Below, in pieces: positions 1 through 12,125 of a stretch of 64,000 nt of DNA (the stretch's first letter is position 1; every line of letters starts with the position of its first letter). Origin of the DNA: Mycocentrospora acerina (taxonomy: Eukaryota; Ascomycota; Dothideomycetes; Pleosporales). Made by a program: the position numbers and the translations under genes. The stretch is taken from assembly GCA_022701365.1 (NCBI GenBank), contig JAKUHH010000049.1, positions 301,190 to 365,189 of the forward strand, read 5' to 3'. The notes under the pieces are model-generated. The model did no database searches. It worked only from the letters and a program-made list of their open reading frames with translations, and had not been told where the DNA came from.

Positions 1-109
1 TAGTAGTGATTGAGATACAGGAGACGCTTTTTTTTTTGAAAGTTTGACCTACCTCTAATGATTGCTCGTTGGTAGCAGCTTGAGAGGGAACATTCTTTTT
101 GCTCTCAGG

Positions 110-383
110 AACCGCTCCACGAGATGTTGAAGTACTAAAGGCCCCAAATTGCTTTACACATGATGCTCTGTTGAATCTAAGGCGAGCTTGTGTAGGGATG
201 CCATGTCTAGTCCAGGAACAAGAGGCACGTGAGTACACTGGAAGAAAAGTTTGTCCGATCCGTGGAAGTCGGGATAAAGCTTGCAGCTTGCTTGAGTGCT
301 GTAGCGTAGAAGCATTGAATGCTGAGGATACCCTGGCGCTCGCCATAGACATGGTTATCGCGAACGTGCTGTTATGGAAGTAA
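110..383 (+). other. Possible 3' exon(s) of a gene entering from the left edge
   Basis: A pyrimidine tract followed by CTCAG at 105-109 looks like a splice acceptor. It is followed by an open frame to a TAA at 381-383. Inside that frame, a GTGAGT near 231 and an AGCTTGCAG ending near 289 look like an intron that also stays open if retained. The translation is not recognised. The signal could be chance, because nearby non-coding DNA also carries open frames of similar length. Confidence 0.15.
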
Positions 384-3300
384 CCTACCTGCATCTGCTG
401 TTCCTGAATGACGGTGGACATGCCAAGAACCGCTAGATACGGAAGGGGATCTCGAGCTTCCAGCATTCCACATCCCATTGTCAACAGTACGCATTCACAC
501 GTAGCAGACACGTCAATCGCAACCCTCAGAGGTATTTACTGATCTGGCCCTCGTCAGAGCTCCTCTGTAATCCATCCTCCGAACGCTGGCCCCTAACTTG
601 AACAAGAAGCGCTCAGCATTACACCGTTCATCACATAGATGCAAGCGAGATGCTTAGCCATCCCCTTCGTTCGAACCTTGGGATCACTCCTGCGCAGAGC
701 TGTTAGTTAGAGAAGTGATACGCAAAGTCATGTCATCGCAAAAAAGTGAATAATAAATGAGGTATCACGGACATCACTGGCTGACAGATCGTTCTCCATA
801 GAGCAGCGGCGACAGAAATTTTCAAGGTTCGACCTTGCAGATGTCTCAAAATCATGTAGTTTCAAGGAGCTCAAGATTTTTTGCCATCTAGTGAGGTGTC
901 ATGAGATGGAACTGAATGTTTATGACAAAGTTTACGAATTACTTTTGAACTATTGGGGTTTCGACTTTTCGAAATCGCTTGCTGCAATGAGATCCTTCAA
1001 GTGGAAAGAGACGGGTACTAGGCAGTTGATAACAAATAACACTGGTAGACTGACCTGGACTTGAAATGCATGTCCTGGGTTGACAACACACGACTTGACG
1101 AAACCTAGAATCATGACGGGCAAGCTGGCCTGACAAGATCACCACATCGTGTCTGACTCGAAGAAGCCACAAATGGAGGTCAGGGACTGTTCTCTTCGAT
1201 GGCAAGCTAATTCCGCTGTGCATATCCAAGGGTTGGATTTTGCCGCTCAATTGAACCGGGTACCGTGGTTGTAAAGCATCATGCAAGCCGAGCGATTATC
1301 GGATGTTTCTTTGGCTTCCGCGTTCGCCCTTACCTTTTACCTTTTGCCTCTTCAGGGTCCAGCATGCGGGGAATTCCTTCTGGTATCAGAGCGTTTGAAA
1401 AGGGTATCGATACTCTAGCATGGCTTGTTCTAGCTCCAACAGATTGTTCAGCGCCTGCAGAATGTACCCACTCACTATGGCCAATATCTATGCCGAAAGG
1501 GCCGTTCAATCGAGTGGAACCGATCTTCTGCCGAACTCTTCCCAGGCTTTGCGTCTGCTATCTTCACCAAGCGACCCAAGCCATGGAAGAGGCTTGCGAA
1601 GCACACTGCTAGCATCTTAGGCTTCCAAATTTGGACATGCTGCTATTGATTTGGGTGGACAAAATGTGGTCCTTCGCAAATCTCCGGTAGAGCGACTTCA
1701 GCCGATGTGTAAACCTTACGTTTGCTGCAATATCGTGCTTGTTTCCCGTGACTTCTCGATGTTGATTGAGCACGGGGATGCCCTGTTTGTGCGATGGCGC
1801 CGTTTCCAACTGCTGTCGCTTGCAAGAAGCGCAGATCGTCGCGTCCTCTGCCATGCTTTTGGCGAAAGCGATTGGAATAGAGTTTAGTATTAGAGTCTTG
1901 TGTCATGTGTCGCGCATGAGGATTTGCGCTAAGTCATACAACACGGAATGTTCGCTTGGATGGCTCGTTGTAGCTTCCGCTACTAAACTTAATCTTTCAA
2001 ACCTAGAAATCTTCGAGAACTCATAGGACCATGGATGAGTAACAAAAGAGTCATTAGCGTAGATACAGAGAGTGGAGTCCGAGGGAATTGACACAGGTAT
2101 AGGAATCTGGATTTCTAATATCTGACCCTGGTAGACTAAAGCGAACATCGTGTTGGAGCGGTGATTTCCAGTGCCTATCTACTCCACAAATCTAGCTATA
2201 TGAATTACTAGGGCATATATTATCCAGTTTATCCAGAACTAATGCTTGCCAGCTATTGGCGGGTCAACCACGCCGCCTCCCCCCACGACCACCAAGACCA
2301 ACGCATAGCAGTTACGGTACATGCGTACCACACGAAGAGTTTATCTGAAACACCCACAAAGGGTGATACAGTACCCTGGATTCTAGCGCAACGAGAGCAG
2401 ACTGTGGACTTCAAACACACCCTACACTGTTCTGTCCCTTGAGGTCGGGCCATTTGGCCACTGTTGCTGTAAACTATTGACCAAAGCTGAATGGCCTAGG
2501 GCCTCTGATAATCATTCGCTGTATGCGATACGGGTGACTTCTCCGCCGGTTGCCGGTACAATTGGGTTTGGATGGTACGTTGCACTATGTACCAAAGCGA
2601 TGATGAAACTTTGTTGTTAGAGGATGGTTATTGATGTGGGGGTGCATATGGGCAAAGGGCGGCCGAACTTCTCAAAGTCATCTTTCCCTTTACGGCTCCT
2701 GCCGTTAAATTAAGTCGCCTTATTTTGGTCTACTATCGACAGGTCTGTTCTTCATTCGTCTAATCAGTCCACTCCCGGAACAACGGCCTCAATCGTGTCG
2801 CCAAGAGCAGCTGCAGTACATGACTTGCCATCAACACCGAACTGCATTCAGAATATCGGATCAGCGCATTTTTAATTGCTTTTCCCTCGACCACGAGAAT
2901 GGCAAGCGGCGTGGTCTTGTTGTGCGCAACTATCGGATCATGCAGACGATATGGGCCAGGCTATTCTTGTTTCGAAAAGGCATCTTGTCCTGTTCAGGCA
3001 GTCAGGCAGTCAAGGAGAGAACGTAACAGTTTCAGGAGGGCTCGGCCACGCTAACGCAGGTACAGACTCCGTGCGCCGTTGAATATGCCTAGTCGTGCCA
3101 GTTTTTGCTTATTTGAGAAACGGGAATGCATTCAGCGTTCGCAGCAACGGCGATAAGCACGGCTCTGCGCGTCTACATCGCAAACAGACTTGCGCCATAT
3201 TCGAGCCTGTGGCGTACATGTACCTTATGACCCAATCCTGAGCTCACTGAATCATATGGTGTGTACTGGCCGCTTGGCTTGGACCATCAAAGAATACGGG

Positions 3301-4340
3301 CTGGTGGTCACTCACGACAGCTGATTGAGTGAGAAGCAATGAGAAGCAGTGACTGCAGCGACCTTTTCCCAGGATGTCGATATGTTTGCGGGTTATAGGG
3401 TAGGCTGAAAGGATGAGTTGAATTGGAATTGCTGAAGAACGATCTGCATGCGAGCAAGTGCCGGGGCAGCACTACCTCTTCAAAACCAGGCGCAGGATGT
3501 AGCGTGTGCAGGAAAAAAAGCAGGCTGGCAACCAGCGATAATTCGATGACTCGCACATCGGGTAAACCTGACTACCTTGGCCAAAACCCCGACCAGAAGC
3601 AACCATGAAACGGGTTTTCACGACGCCAAAAGAGCGCCACGCTATTAGATGATGGGGCAGAGGTATGGTCAATTGTCAACAGTGGGCAACGAGCATTTGA
3701 TCAAAAAGTGAGGTGGAGGATTGAGTAGTCTGATCAGGGATGTAATGCGCGGATCGAATAAAGTTGAATGGCTGTAAACAGAGCGGCGGGTTGAGAGGGT
3801 AGTTGTTCCCGCAAGCCGGGGAAAAAAAAGCCTGTTTCAGAGCGAAGATCAAACGAGGCTTCAAGCTGCTTCTGCCGGTTCCTGCAGCTCGACGCACCTC
3901 AGTTTGTCAATCGGCCAGCCACGGGAATAATGGGTCAACGAGTCGGCCGGGCTGGAGTTGGCTGGCGACATACTCTCGTGAGGTTAGCGACTGGGTGTGT
4001 GATGAAGTGGTAGGGTAGTGGTAGTTGGGCGCCTCGTTGGTGCGTCGTCTGCACAGAGACAGGTGAATTACACATGCTGAGGGCTGGTGGATGCGGCGAG
4101 GACCGGCAAGGGTCAGGAAGGTCATGCAAGTGCGAATGTGTTCATCACGGCGCATCGTGGGCGACAGGCACGGTCGAAGATAAGGTTGTGTCAAGCAGAG
4201 GGACGGGTTGCGCATGGCCTCGTGGTAGCGACGGTGGTGCAATGTGCCGCCTGCAGCGAGAGGTGCTAGCCTGGCAGCGGGGGGCTCACGAGGCTGTTGC
4301 AGCCGCCGCGTGCATCCAGGGCAGGCAAGGGAGGGGGAAA

Positions 4341-4411
4341 GGGTAGGGTGGGATAGGATGGGATAGGGTGGGACAGGAGTGGACAGGAGTGGACTGGACA
4401 GGAGTGGACAG
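4341..4411 (+). repeat. Purine-rich tandem repeat upstream of ste12
   Basis: Degenerate units of the form GGGATAGGGTG and then GGACAGGAGT are repeated in tandem. The tract lies about 0.9 kb upstream of the ste12 start. It is a simple minisatellite that may belong to the ste12 upstream region; no function is shown. Confidence 0.6.
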
Positions 4412-5267
4412 GCAGCGCGCATGACGACCAGACGACGGTCTCTGGCGCGACTGACGCAAGCAACGTCCGTCGTAGTGTTTTGCACGCAGCGCCCGTCGGA
4501 CCGCGACGATCGATACTCGAGATGGGCAAACCCAAAGTCTGTGGGCGCTGGGTCGAGGGCGAGGGCGAGGGCAGGCAGGCAGCGCGAGGGGGCGCTATGC
4601 TGCAAGCGAGAGTTGCGCCGAGTGCGCGGCAGGGAAGGGACGCCTGGGGGCGAGCCTGGAAGAAGGCAGGAGCGAGCCTGGAAGAAGGCAGGAGCGAGCA
4701 GCCAGCCAGCAGCCAGCAAGCGACGCGGCGCTGGGGGCGCGCGCAGGCCCCGCGGCGGCCTCGACGCATGATGCCGTCGTCTAATCGGCGCAGGCATGGT
4801 CCATGACCTCGTCCCAGCAGCCCATTTCCCGCGAGTCGCCCGCCTGGCCGTGGCGCCGGCGATTGGCTGCACAGGCCCTGGCGCTGACTTGGGTTAAAAT
4901 AGCTGATTCTAAAACCGCTAGCCTCGCTGTTTCACCCCTCTGACGACCTAAAGCTGCCGCTCTCCCCTCAGATTTGCGTTTCGTATCCCCAAAGATCCCA
5001 ACCCTCACTTGCCCCAGTCTGCTTGACGTCGAGACTGCTCTACTCCGAGGCAGGCCCTCGACACGATTCCTTTCAGATAACATATCTCAAACCGACCGCT
5101 GGTCTTTTTTCCTTCGCTTTACGCCTCATCTTTGATCAGTCGAATCTGGCAGGCCCTCTTCGAGCCCGCGTCTGTCGCCTTCTGTCGCTCCACACACGCC
5201 GCCACGTCTGACGTACCAAACTCCAAACCCTTTCTCGTAGAGACGCCCGTGTTGCAGCACACACACC

Positions 5268-7695
5268 ATGTACCCCAATCCACATCACCACGCGGCCATG
5301 CCGCCGCCTCAGGCACGCTCCGTCGCGCCCGAGACATTCTTATTAGATCATGATGCGCAGCAAAGCCTGCCGCCTGACAGCGTCGTCGCCCTGCAGCAAG
5401 TCGACAACCGTATGTGTTCCATGCATGCCTCAGCTATCATCGCCCATAGCCCTCTGAGCCGCGCCCGCTTGTTGCACACTCCGTTAACGCCTGCGCAGTC
5501 AAGTACTTCCTCATTTCAGCACCAGTAGACTGGCAACCGGATCAGTACATTCGCCGATTCCTCCTGCCAACAGGCGAATACGTCTCGTGTGTACTATGGT
5601 GAGTGCACCCGTCGTCTGTCCCGTCAACCAAGCCTAACAGCCAGCCAGGAACAACCTTTTTCACATCTCTGGCACAGACATTGTACGATGCCTGTCGTTC
5701 AGATTCCAGGCTTTTGGCCGCCCTGTCAAGAACTCCAAAAAGTTCGAAGAGGGCATCTTTTCAGATCTGCGCAACTTGAAGTCAGGCACAGATGCGTCGC
5801 TCGAAGAGCCCAAGAGTGCATTCCTTGATTTCCTGTACAAGAACAACTGCATTCGAACGCAAAAGAAGCAAAAGGTCTTCTACTGGTACAGCGTTCCTCA
5901 TGATCGACTCTTCCTCGATGCTTTGGAGCGTGATCTCAAGCGAGAAAAGATGGGGCAAGAGGCCACCACCATGGCTGTCAGTGAGCCTGCGCTGTCTTTT
6001 GAGTTCGACTCGTCGCAGTCGCTGTTTGAGCAGCTCACCAAGGCGCAACAAACGAACTCGTCTTCGTTTAACAACAACGTCCAATCCTACGCTCAGACTA
6101 CCCCGCCTGACATGCGTGCAATGGAGTCGATGCCACCACCAACCATGGTGCCAGTGTCTGTACCGCAGCCAATGCCCCCCATGTCTCAACCCGTCCACCA
6201 CCACCAGCAACAGCAGCAGCATCATCATCACCACCACGAAGATCCGATGGCTCAATACCACCAAATGCCCATGCCACAAACCATGCAGCATCCTGTCATG
6301 AAGAGCAGAGAGCGTGAGTTTAGCACCAGTATGCAATACGACCGAAACGGCATCCCTCTTTCGCAGATTCATCAGCGACACAGCTCGATGCCAGCCTACA
6401 TGGAGTACTCACCTGCTCCTTCGTTTGTGTCATCACACTACGAAGACTACAGCACTCGTGGTATGTCGTTTGAGCCCTTGACACCACCGCAACATCACTT
6501 GAGCCTTGGCGCGGAACCTGCATACATTGCCAACGAGGACACGGGTCTGTACAGTGCCATTCCCGATCTTCCAGTACCAAACACATTCAACCCGCTCATG
6601 AACATCCCACCTTCAAACCTCATGGGTCATCACAGCTTTCCTGGAATGTCCAGGCCATTCCAGCCAGGAAATGTTTACTCGGTTATCGAAGGTTCACCTA
6701 CTTACAAACAGCGAAGAAGGCGTTCGTCCCTCTCCGCTGGGATCCAGGCTGCAGTCACCGCTGCCGGCGGAGCCCACCAGGTCCACCGTCCCAGTGAACT
6801 GAGGCGATCGATTTCTAGCTCCGTTGTTCCTGTCGCAGAGGTCGACGAGTCAAACCATACCTCGCCTGGCAGCGTTCACGGCACAAGCTATGCCCCACAG
6901 ACCGTTGAGGTGAAGCCTATTGTCGACTTGTCACACATGTCTCGACAGGGTACTCCTCTCAACACTGTGGAAGAGAGTCCTGAGCCTCAACACGCTATTT
7001 TGCATCACGACGATCTCAACAGCATGGTAAATGGTGAGCTATTTGAGACACCACTACAGCACAGTGCAGTAGCCCGGGCTGCAGGTACTGCACCTGTCTA
7101 CCGACGCGCTCGGAGTGCCACCATGATGGAGATTGGCCCTTACCCACAGAAATCACACTCGTGCCCGATCCCAACATGCGGTCGACTTTTCAAGAGATTA
7201 GAGCATCTCAAAAGGTAAGCGCTCATCATCCTTTCATTTACGTCTCAAGAGCAATGGGTGGTCGTGGTCTCGTGAGCTATTTTTAAATGGCGATAGACGC
7301 TGACTTGGGCGCTTAGACACGTGCGTACCCACACACAAGAGCGACCATACGTGTGCCCACTATGCAACAAGGCCTTTTCGCGCTCAGACAACCTTGCACA
7401 GTACGTTGCTCCAATCACCATTTTGTCAGACACGAATGCTAACCACATCACCAGACATCGTCGCACACATGAACCTCGTGCCGACGGCGAGCCACTCAGC
7501 GACTACAATGAGGATGACCTTGAAGGCGAGGATGATATTATCCACTTGCCAGAAGAGGACTCTCCTGAATCTGGCAACGACTATGGCTCTGGTCTCTCTC
7601 ATGTGAATGGGTCCTACGCCGATATTCCAGGGCCAGGGCTCGGCATGACCACAATGGCGACGCCACAACAGCTCATGGCTGGCAGCCACTATTAA
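5268..7695 (+). CDS. ste12: Transcription factor Ste12 (homeodomain-like STE plus two C2H2 fingers)
   Basis: Five exons: 5268-5409, 5499-5598, 5649-7214, 7317-7400 and 7455-7695, giving 710 aa. The STE domain, about residues 45-165, is clear (LKYFLISAPVDWQPDQYI, QKKQKVFYWYSVPHDRLF). The middle is Gln/His/Pro-rich, with a His/Gln run near residue 190. Two C2H2 fingers sit near residues 590-645, the first starting HSCPIPTCGRLFKR and the second YVCPLCNKAFSRSDNLAQ. The tail is acidic. In filamentous ascomycetes Ste12 acts below the Fus3/Kss1-type MAP kinase and controls invasive growth, mating and, in plant pathogens, penetration. Intron 4 (7401-7454) cuts the second finger between its Cys pair and its His pair. 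It is 54 nt long with no in-frame stop, so retention would insert 18 residues. The start is the first ATG before the STE domain in an otherwise short N-terminus. Confidence 0.96.
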
Positions 7696-9220
7696 GTCGA
7701 GTCCTTTCATTCCCACCGGCTTGACAACGCGACATAGTGAAATGAGAGCATCTTGTGGAGCGATATCGAGTGCCACATTGTTGCCTCTCTTCTCATTTCT
7801 TCACATTTCTTTTAATCCTTCTAGACCGATTCTTTTCTTTCATTTTCAGGAGCATCATCGGTCATGATGCCTGTGCAGTAGCATAGCATAGCATAGCGCA
7901 GCTTACCACAGCATCTGCATTGCATCGTATCGCAACTCTCTTTGGTTATATTTGGGTGGTACATTTGGATCATCTGTTGGACGACGAACATGATTACCCC
8001 TTTCGTTTTTTGGACTTGGACTGTTTCTTTTACTCGCTCGATAAGCGAGGGATTGAGGCTGGATATCTGCGCATCGCAAAGCCACTCCGTTGGCCAAGAG
8101 CCCGGTACGTGTCAAGGGCCTCCATGGGGGAGCATGCGAGATACCGTTTGAGGTGGGGGCCACCTCATCGAGGTTGCTGTGTATATTAATCAATACAAAC
8201 TCACACTTACACATACATGCTCGTTTAACCTTTCCTATGTGACGTTCCTCCACAACGTCGATCGCCCCATTGCCCCCCATCGCTTACTTTAGCATCATCG
8301 TCCCGCGATCAGCGTTCCGAGATCCTTCCTTCTTTCATCCCGACCCCCCCGACCCGCACTACCTGCCTCCCCCTCGTTCGTTCCTTGCTCAACCCATGAA
8401 AGAAAAGAAAACAGTGTGGCCTATAACCGTTTTCCCTTTAAGATCCACAAGATCCAGACCACATCGTACCAAGAATCGTAAGTCCAATACGGGGCCTTCC
8501 TCGCCCAATCCCCCTCTTCACAAGCAAAATTGACACATGTAAACGCGTGTATGCTTTTTTATTTTTTTTTCCTTGTTAAAAAAACTTCACCAATTTCCCC
8601 CAGTGACCAGTTAGATTGCAGTGCTTGATTCAGACCAAGGGATTGGGGTTGGATTGGGTGATCCGCGTCTGCATGCGCAAGTGTGCATGTGCATGTGCAT
8701 GTGCATGTGCATGTGCAAGGGGCGTGTTGATGCAATGCGATGGAAGGGGGGAGGGAGCACAACGGCGGAGAGTGGTTGATGTTGCTTACTCGTCTTTGAG
8801 GGCATGGTTGCATTGATCGTGCGCCTGTCAGCCTGTCGTGGTGTTGCGCCTCCATCTCTCCTTGGACCGGGGGGGAGGGGGGCGCCTTGCTTGTGGAGGC
8901 GTTTTTTTTCTTACTTTTTCGTATCGGTTGCGGGAGGAAAGAAGGGAGGATTGTGGAGCGGGGCGGGACGGGGAATGAGGGAGGAATGTTTTGGGGAGGG
9001 GGGGGGGGAGGAGATGAGATGGGATGTGTGCTTTTTTGATTAGGTCTGATGGGATGGGAGACGGAAGACGGCCGTATCAACGTGAGCATGACTGAGCTGG
9101 TTTTTGTAAAAAGAGAGTAATGTAGAATCGATTCTTGTCTTGACCAATAGATAACCAACGCCGCCCAATGCAACATGACATGATACATACAATACATTGT
9201 GATGTGCTATGACGAGGTGT
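7696..9220. other. Intergenic region between ste12 and MTO1 (convergent 3' ends)
   Basis: This region holds the 3' ends of two convergent genes. No gene is supported. It contains a GTGCAT hexamer repeat (8683-8716) and long G-rich and T-rich runs near 8.87-9.03 kb. A 212-codon minus-strand frame (8559-9197) is low complexity and overlaps the repeat, so it was not called. Confidence 0.6.
8683..8716 (+). repeat. GTGCAT hexanucleotide repeat
   Basis: The hexamer GTGCAT is repeated between five and six times in tandem in the spacer between ste12 and MTO1. It is a simple satellite of the kind likely to vary between isolates. Confidence 0.85.
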
Positions 9221-11585
9221 CTACAATCCTACGACATCCACCTTCGCATCACCACCCATATACCTCTTCTTCCTCTGCTCAATCTCCTCCCTCAGCCTCG
9301 CCTCTCTCTCGCCCCTCCCCGCTCCCTTGACAAACTGCAACAGCCGCAACGCGCCCGCTGGCGTCACCCCCTCCACACGCCGTGCCTGGCCCACACTCTC
9401 CGGCCTGGCTACCTCCAGCGCGCGCTTCTCCTCGAAGCTCAGCCCGAAAATGCCTTCGTACGTGAGGTCAGCAGGGAGTTTCAGGTTCTCATCTTTGAGC
9501 CAGCGCGCCTGTGCAACGGCTTGGTACGCCACGTAGGGTGCATATGTAGCTTCAATGTGGACTCTGTCCTGGACGTGCGGGGAGAAATTTGATATCTCGG
9601 GGAGGATCTGGCCGAGGGAGGAAGGGGTCGTGTTCGCCATGCGGAGGAGATCATAGGCGGAGCGTTTGGAGCTGTCGTTGCGGACGGAGAAGCCGAATTT
9701 GTTCCACTCGGTCCAGCCCATGGTTTTCTCTTGCAAGAGCGTGGTTAGGGCAGTCATTTCTGCGGCGGTGCGCGAAAAGGCGGTCCAGCGTTGGGGGCTG
9801 ATGATGCCGGCGGAGTGGCCCATCGGGGTGAGGCGGGTGTCAGCGTTGTCGGCGCGTGCAGACATGCGGTATTCGGAGCGGGAGGTGAACATGCGGTAGG
9901 GCTCCGAGACACCTTTTGTGATGAGGTCGTCGATCATGATGCCGATGTAACCATCTGCTCTTGTTAGGACGAGGGGCTCTTTATTGAGGCTGCGGAGGCC
10001 GGCGTTGATTCCTGCAACAACCCCTTGGCCGGCTGCTTCTTCGTATCCTGTCGTGCCGTTGATTTGGCCAGCGAGGAAGAGGCCTGATATGTTCTTGGTC
10101 TCGAGGGTGGAGCGGAGATGGCGCGGGTCGACATAGTCGTACTCGACGCCGTAGCCAGGCTGCAGCATAGTGACGTTCTCGAGGCCCTTTATGGTTCGAA
10201 GCATGGCGTCTTGTATGTCTGGAGGCATGGTCATGGAGATGCCGTTTGGGTAGATTACGTCGTTGTCGAATCCCTCTGGTTCTAGCCAGACAATGTGCGA
10301 CGTCTTATCCGTGAATCGCATGACCTTTGACTCTACCGACGGACAGTACCGTGGCCCCTTGACCGTCTCACGGATGTGTATCGACTTGTCGAGGTTCTGT
10401 CGGATGATGTCATGTGTCGCCTCGTTTGTTCGAGTTTCGTAGTTTAGCAGCTGCTTCTCGACCTGCACCCGGTCGTTCAAGTAGCTAAAGGGCACAGGCG
10501 GATTGTCCCCCTCCTGCGCCTCCAGCACGTCAAAGTTGATGCTCTTCTTGTCCAGCCGCGGCGGCGTCCCCGTCTTCAGCCTCCCCAGAGTGAAGCCTGC
10601 ATCCCTCAAGCTCTTGCTCAGCCCAAACGTCGCAGCCTCTCCCATGCGCCCAGACGGATACGCCTCAAGCCCAACATGTATCTCCCCGCCCAGGAAGGTG
10701 CCCGTGGTAATGACCACATTGCCCGTGGGAATGACCTCGCCACTCTCCAGCCTGACTCCCGTGATCTTCCCATACGTCCCCCTCCCCTCGGCCCCCTCGG
10801 TCCTGTCCACAATGATGTCCGCCACACTCCCCTCCACCACGCTCAGATTACGATAGCCGACAATCTCCTCCTTCATGTACTGTTTGTACAGCGCGCGGTC
10901 AATCTGCGCCCGCGGCCCCCATACCGCAGGCCCCTTTTTGCGATTCAGGACTCTGAACTGCACGCCGGCCTTGTCCACTATGCGGCCCACGACGCCGTCC
11001 AGAGCATCGATCTCGCGCAACATGGTGCCTTTGCCGATGCCGCCGAACGAGGGATTGCACGAGCACACGCCGAGATTGTCGAGCTGGGGGGTGATGAGGG
11101 CGGTGCGCGCGCCAGAGCGGGCGGCTGCTGCTGAGGCTTCGCAGCCAGCGTGGCCACCGCCGATGACAACGACATCGTAGGGGCTGGGCGGGGTTAGACA
11201 TGTTTATCGATTTTTCTATGTAAATGTATGTACATGTGCATGTACGTGTGCATGTGCAGATGTACGTGTATATTACAAATATGCAGATATACATGTACAG
11301 TATTAGCGAGCAGATACACATATATACATATACATATATGCACATATATACATATACATATATACACATATAAACACATATACACACATACACACACATA
11401 TACGCACATATACGTACACATATATATACACATGTATGCATGTGTCTGAGTGTGGAGGGGATTTACCGTTCTGCGCTCGAGACTATTGTTGCAAAGGCTC
11501 GACGGCTGCCATGGCGATTAAACGACCGCACCCGTGGCGCATGGCCCCAGAGCTGGCGCGCCGGTTGGGCGGCGATTCGTTGCAT
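9221..11585 (-). CDS. mto1: Mitochondrial tRNA uridine-34 modification enzyme MTO1 (GidA/MnmG family)
   Basis: Two exons, 11585-11467 and 11183-9221, joined at phase 2 by a GTAAAT...CAG intron of 283 nt; 693 aa. The protein works with Mss1/GTPBP3 to install carboxymethylaminomethyl groups on wobble U34 of mitochondrial tRNAs, using FAD. The splice creates the FAD motif RPYDVVVIGGGHAGCEAS. Family signatures follow: CSCNPSFGGIGKGTMLREID, GPRYCPSVESKVMRF and SRSEYRMSARADNADTRLT. The first exon is Arg-, Ser- and Ala-rich with few acidic residues, as expected of a mitochondrial presequence. I chose the Met at 11585; an in-frame Met at 11696 would add 37 residues. Just upstream in the same orientation lies mitochondrial SSB. 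Confidence 0.95.
11215..11440. repeat. TA/CA microsatellite filling MTO1 intron 1
   Basis: Alternating TACATA, CATATA and CACATA units extend over roughly 220 bp and make up most of the single MTO1 intron. The intron boundaries (11466 donor, 11184 acceptor) flank the tract. The array opens frames on both strands; these are artefacts. Confidence 0.9.
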
Positions 11586-12125
11586 GGGGAGACGAGAGGA
11601 ATGGCGTGTCGACACGGTCGTGGTTGCGCCCAGAAAAAGTTGGGTGGAAACGCGGAGGTCTCCATTTCGCCGCACCAAGTCATGTGCGCCACTCACTATA
11701 ACTGGCGTCGCGGCACGTCACCCCCACCAGTACAGGCACTGACGTTGTTGAAGTCCATGAACGAACAACCGGGCATGGGACCAACGTCAATGGATTCGCT
11801 GTGCCCTCAGCAGAGGCTTTGGCCCGTCATAGGAAAAAGATATCATTCGATACGCCATCCGCAAAGTATCCAAATCCTTTACCACTGCCAGAGCGGAGAT
11901 TTTACAAATAAGAACATTCCACGTGCAGCACACATAGATACATACATAGATACATACACTCCCTGATATACACCTAACAAAACTTCCAGGAATTGCAGCA
12001 CCGTATCGTCCTGTGATCCATCATTACTCTCTTGTTCGTCCATGCGCTCGTGCATGGTAGACAAGCTCCCGTCATAGCCTCATTCAGAGATTCGTACAAG
12101 CATTGTGCATTCAGTGAGAGCCCTC
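11586..12125. other. Spacer between MTO1 and mitochondrial SSB
   Basis: About 540 bp between the MTO1 start and the SSB stop. It contains a short ACATAGAT repeat at about 11.93-11.96 kb. No further gene is supported. It presumably holds the MTO1 promoter and the SSB 3' end. Confidence 0.6.

Larger units (their letters stand above)
1..5267. other. Left intergenic region and ste12 upstream DNA; no convincing gene
   Basis: Many short overlapping frames occur on both strands, but none resembles a known family or has a consistent exon structure. From about 3.9 to 4.8 kb the DNA is GC-rich and strand-skewed, which opens long frames on several strands without coding character. Purine-rich tandem repeats lie at 4341-4411. 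The last few hundred bases before 5268 are pyrimidine-rich and are probably the promoter and 5' leader of ste12. A possible exon edge near the left end is listed separately. Confidence 0.6.

Noticed and set aside
3308..3556. 82-codon minus-strand frame with a hydrophobic start, a possible small secreted protein
   Set aside because: It has only a few Cys, no conserved pattern, overlaps other frames of similar length and has no clear promoter. The signal-like start is probably chance.
3907..4872. 321-codon minus-strand frame upstream of ste12
   Set aside because: The region is GC-rich and strand-skewed, and frames are open on several strands at once. The translation is low complexity (Pro/Ser/Arg) and covers the tandem repeat; it matches no family.
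8559..9197. 212-codon minus-strand frame between ste12 and MTO1
   Set aside because: Pro/Ser runs and the GTGCAT repeat account for its length; no domain and no supporting splice signals.
10899..11441. 180-codon minus-strand frame over the start of MTO1
   Set aside because: Half of it is a translated microsatellite and the rest is an out-of-frame reading of MTO1 exon 2.
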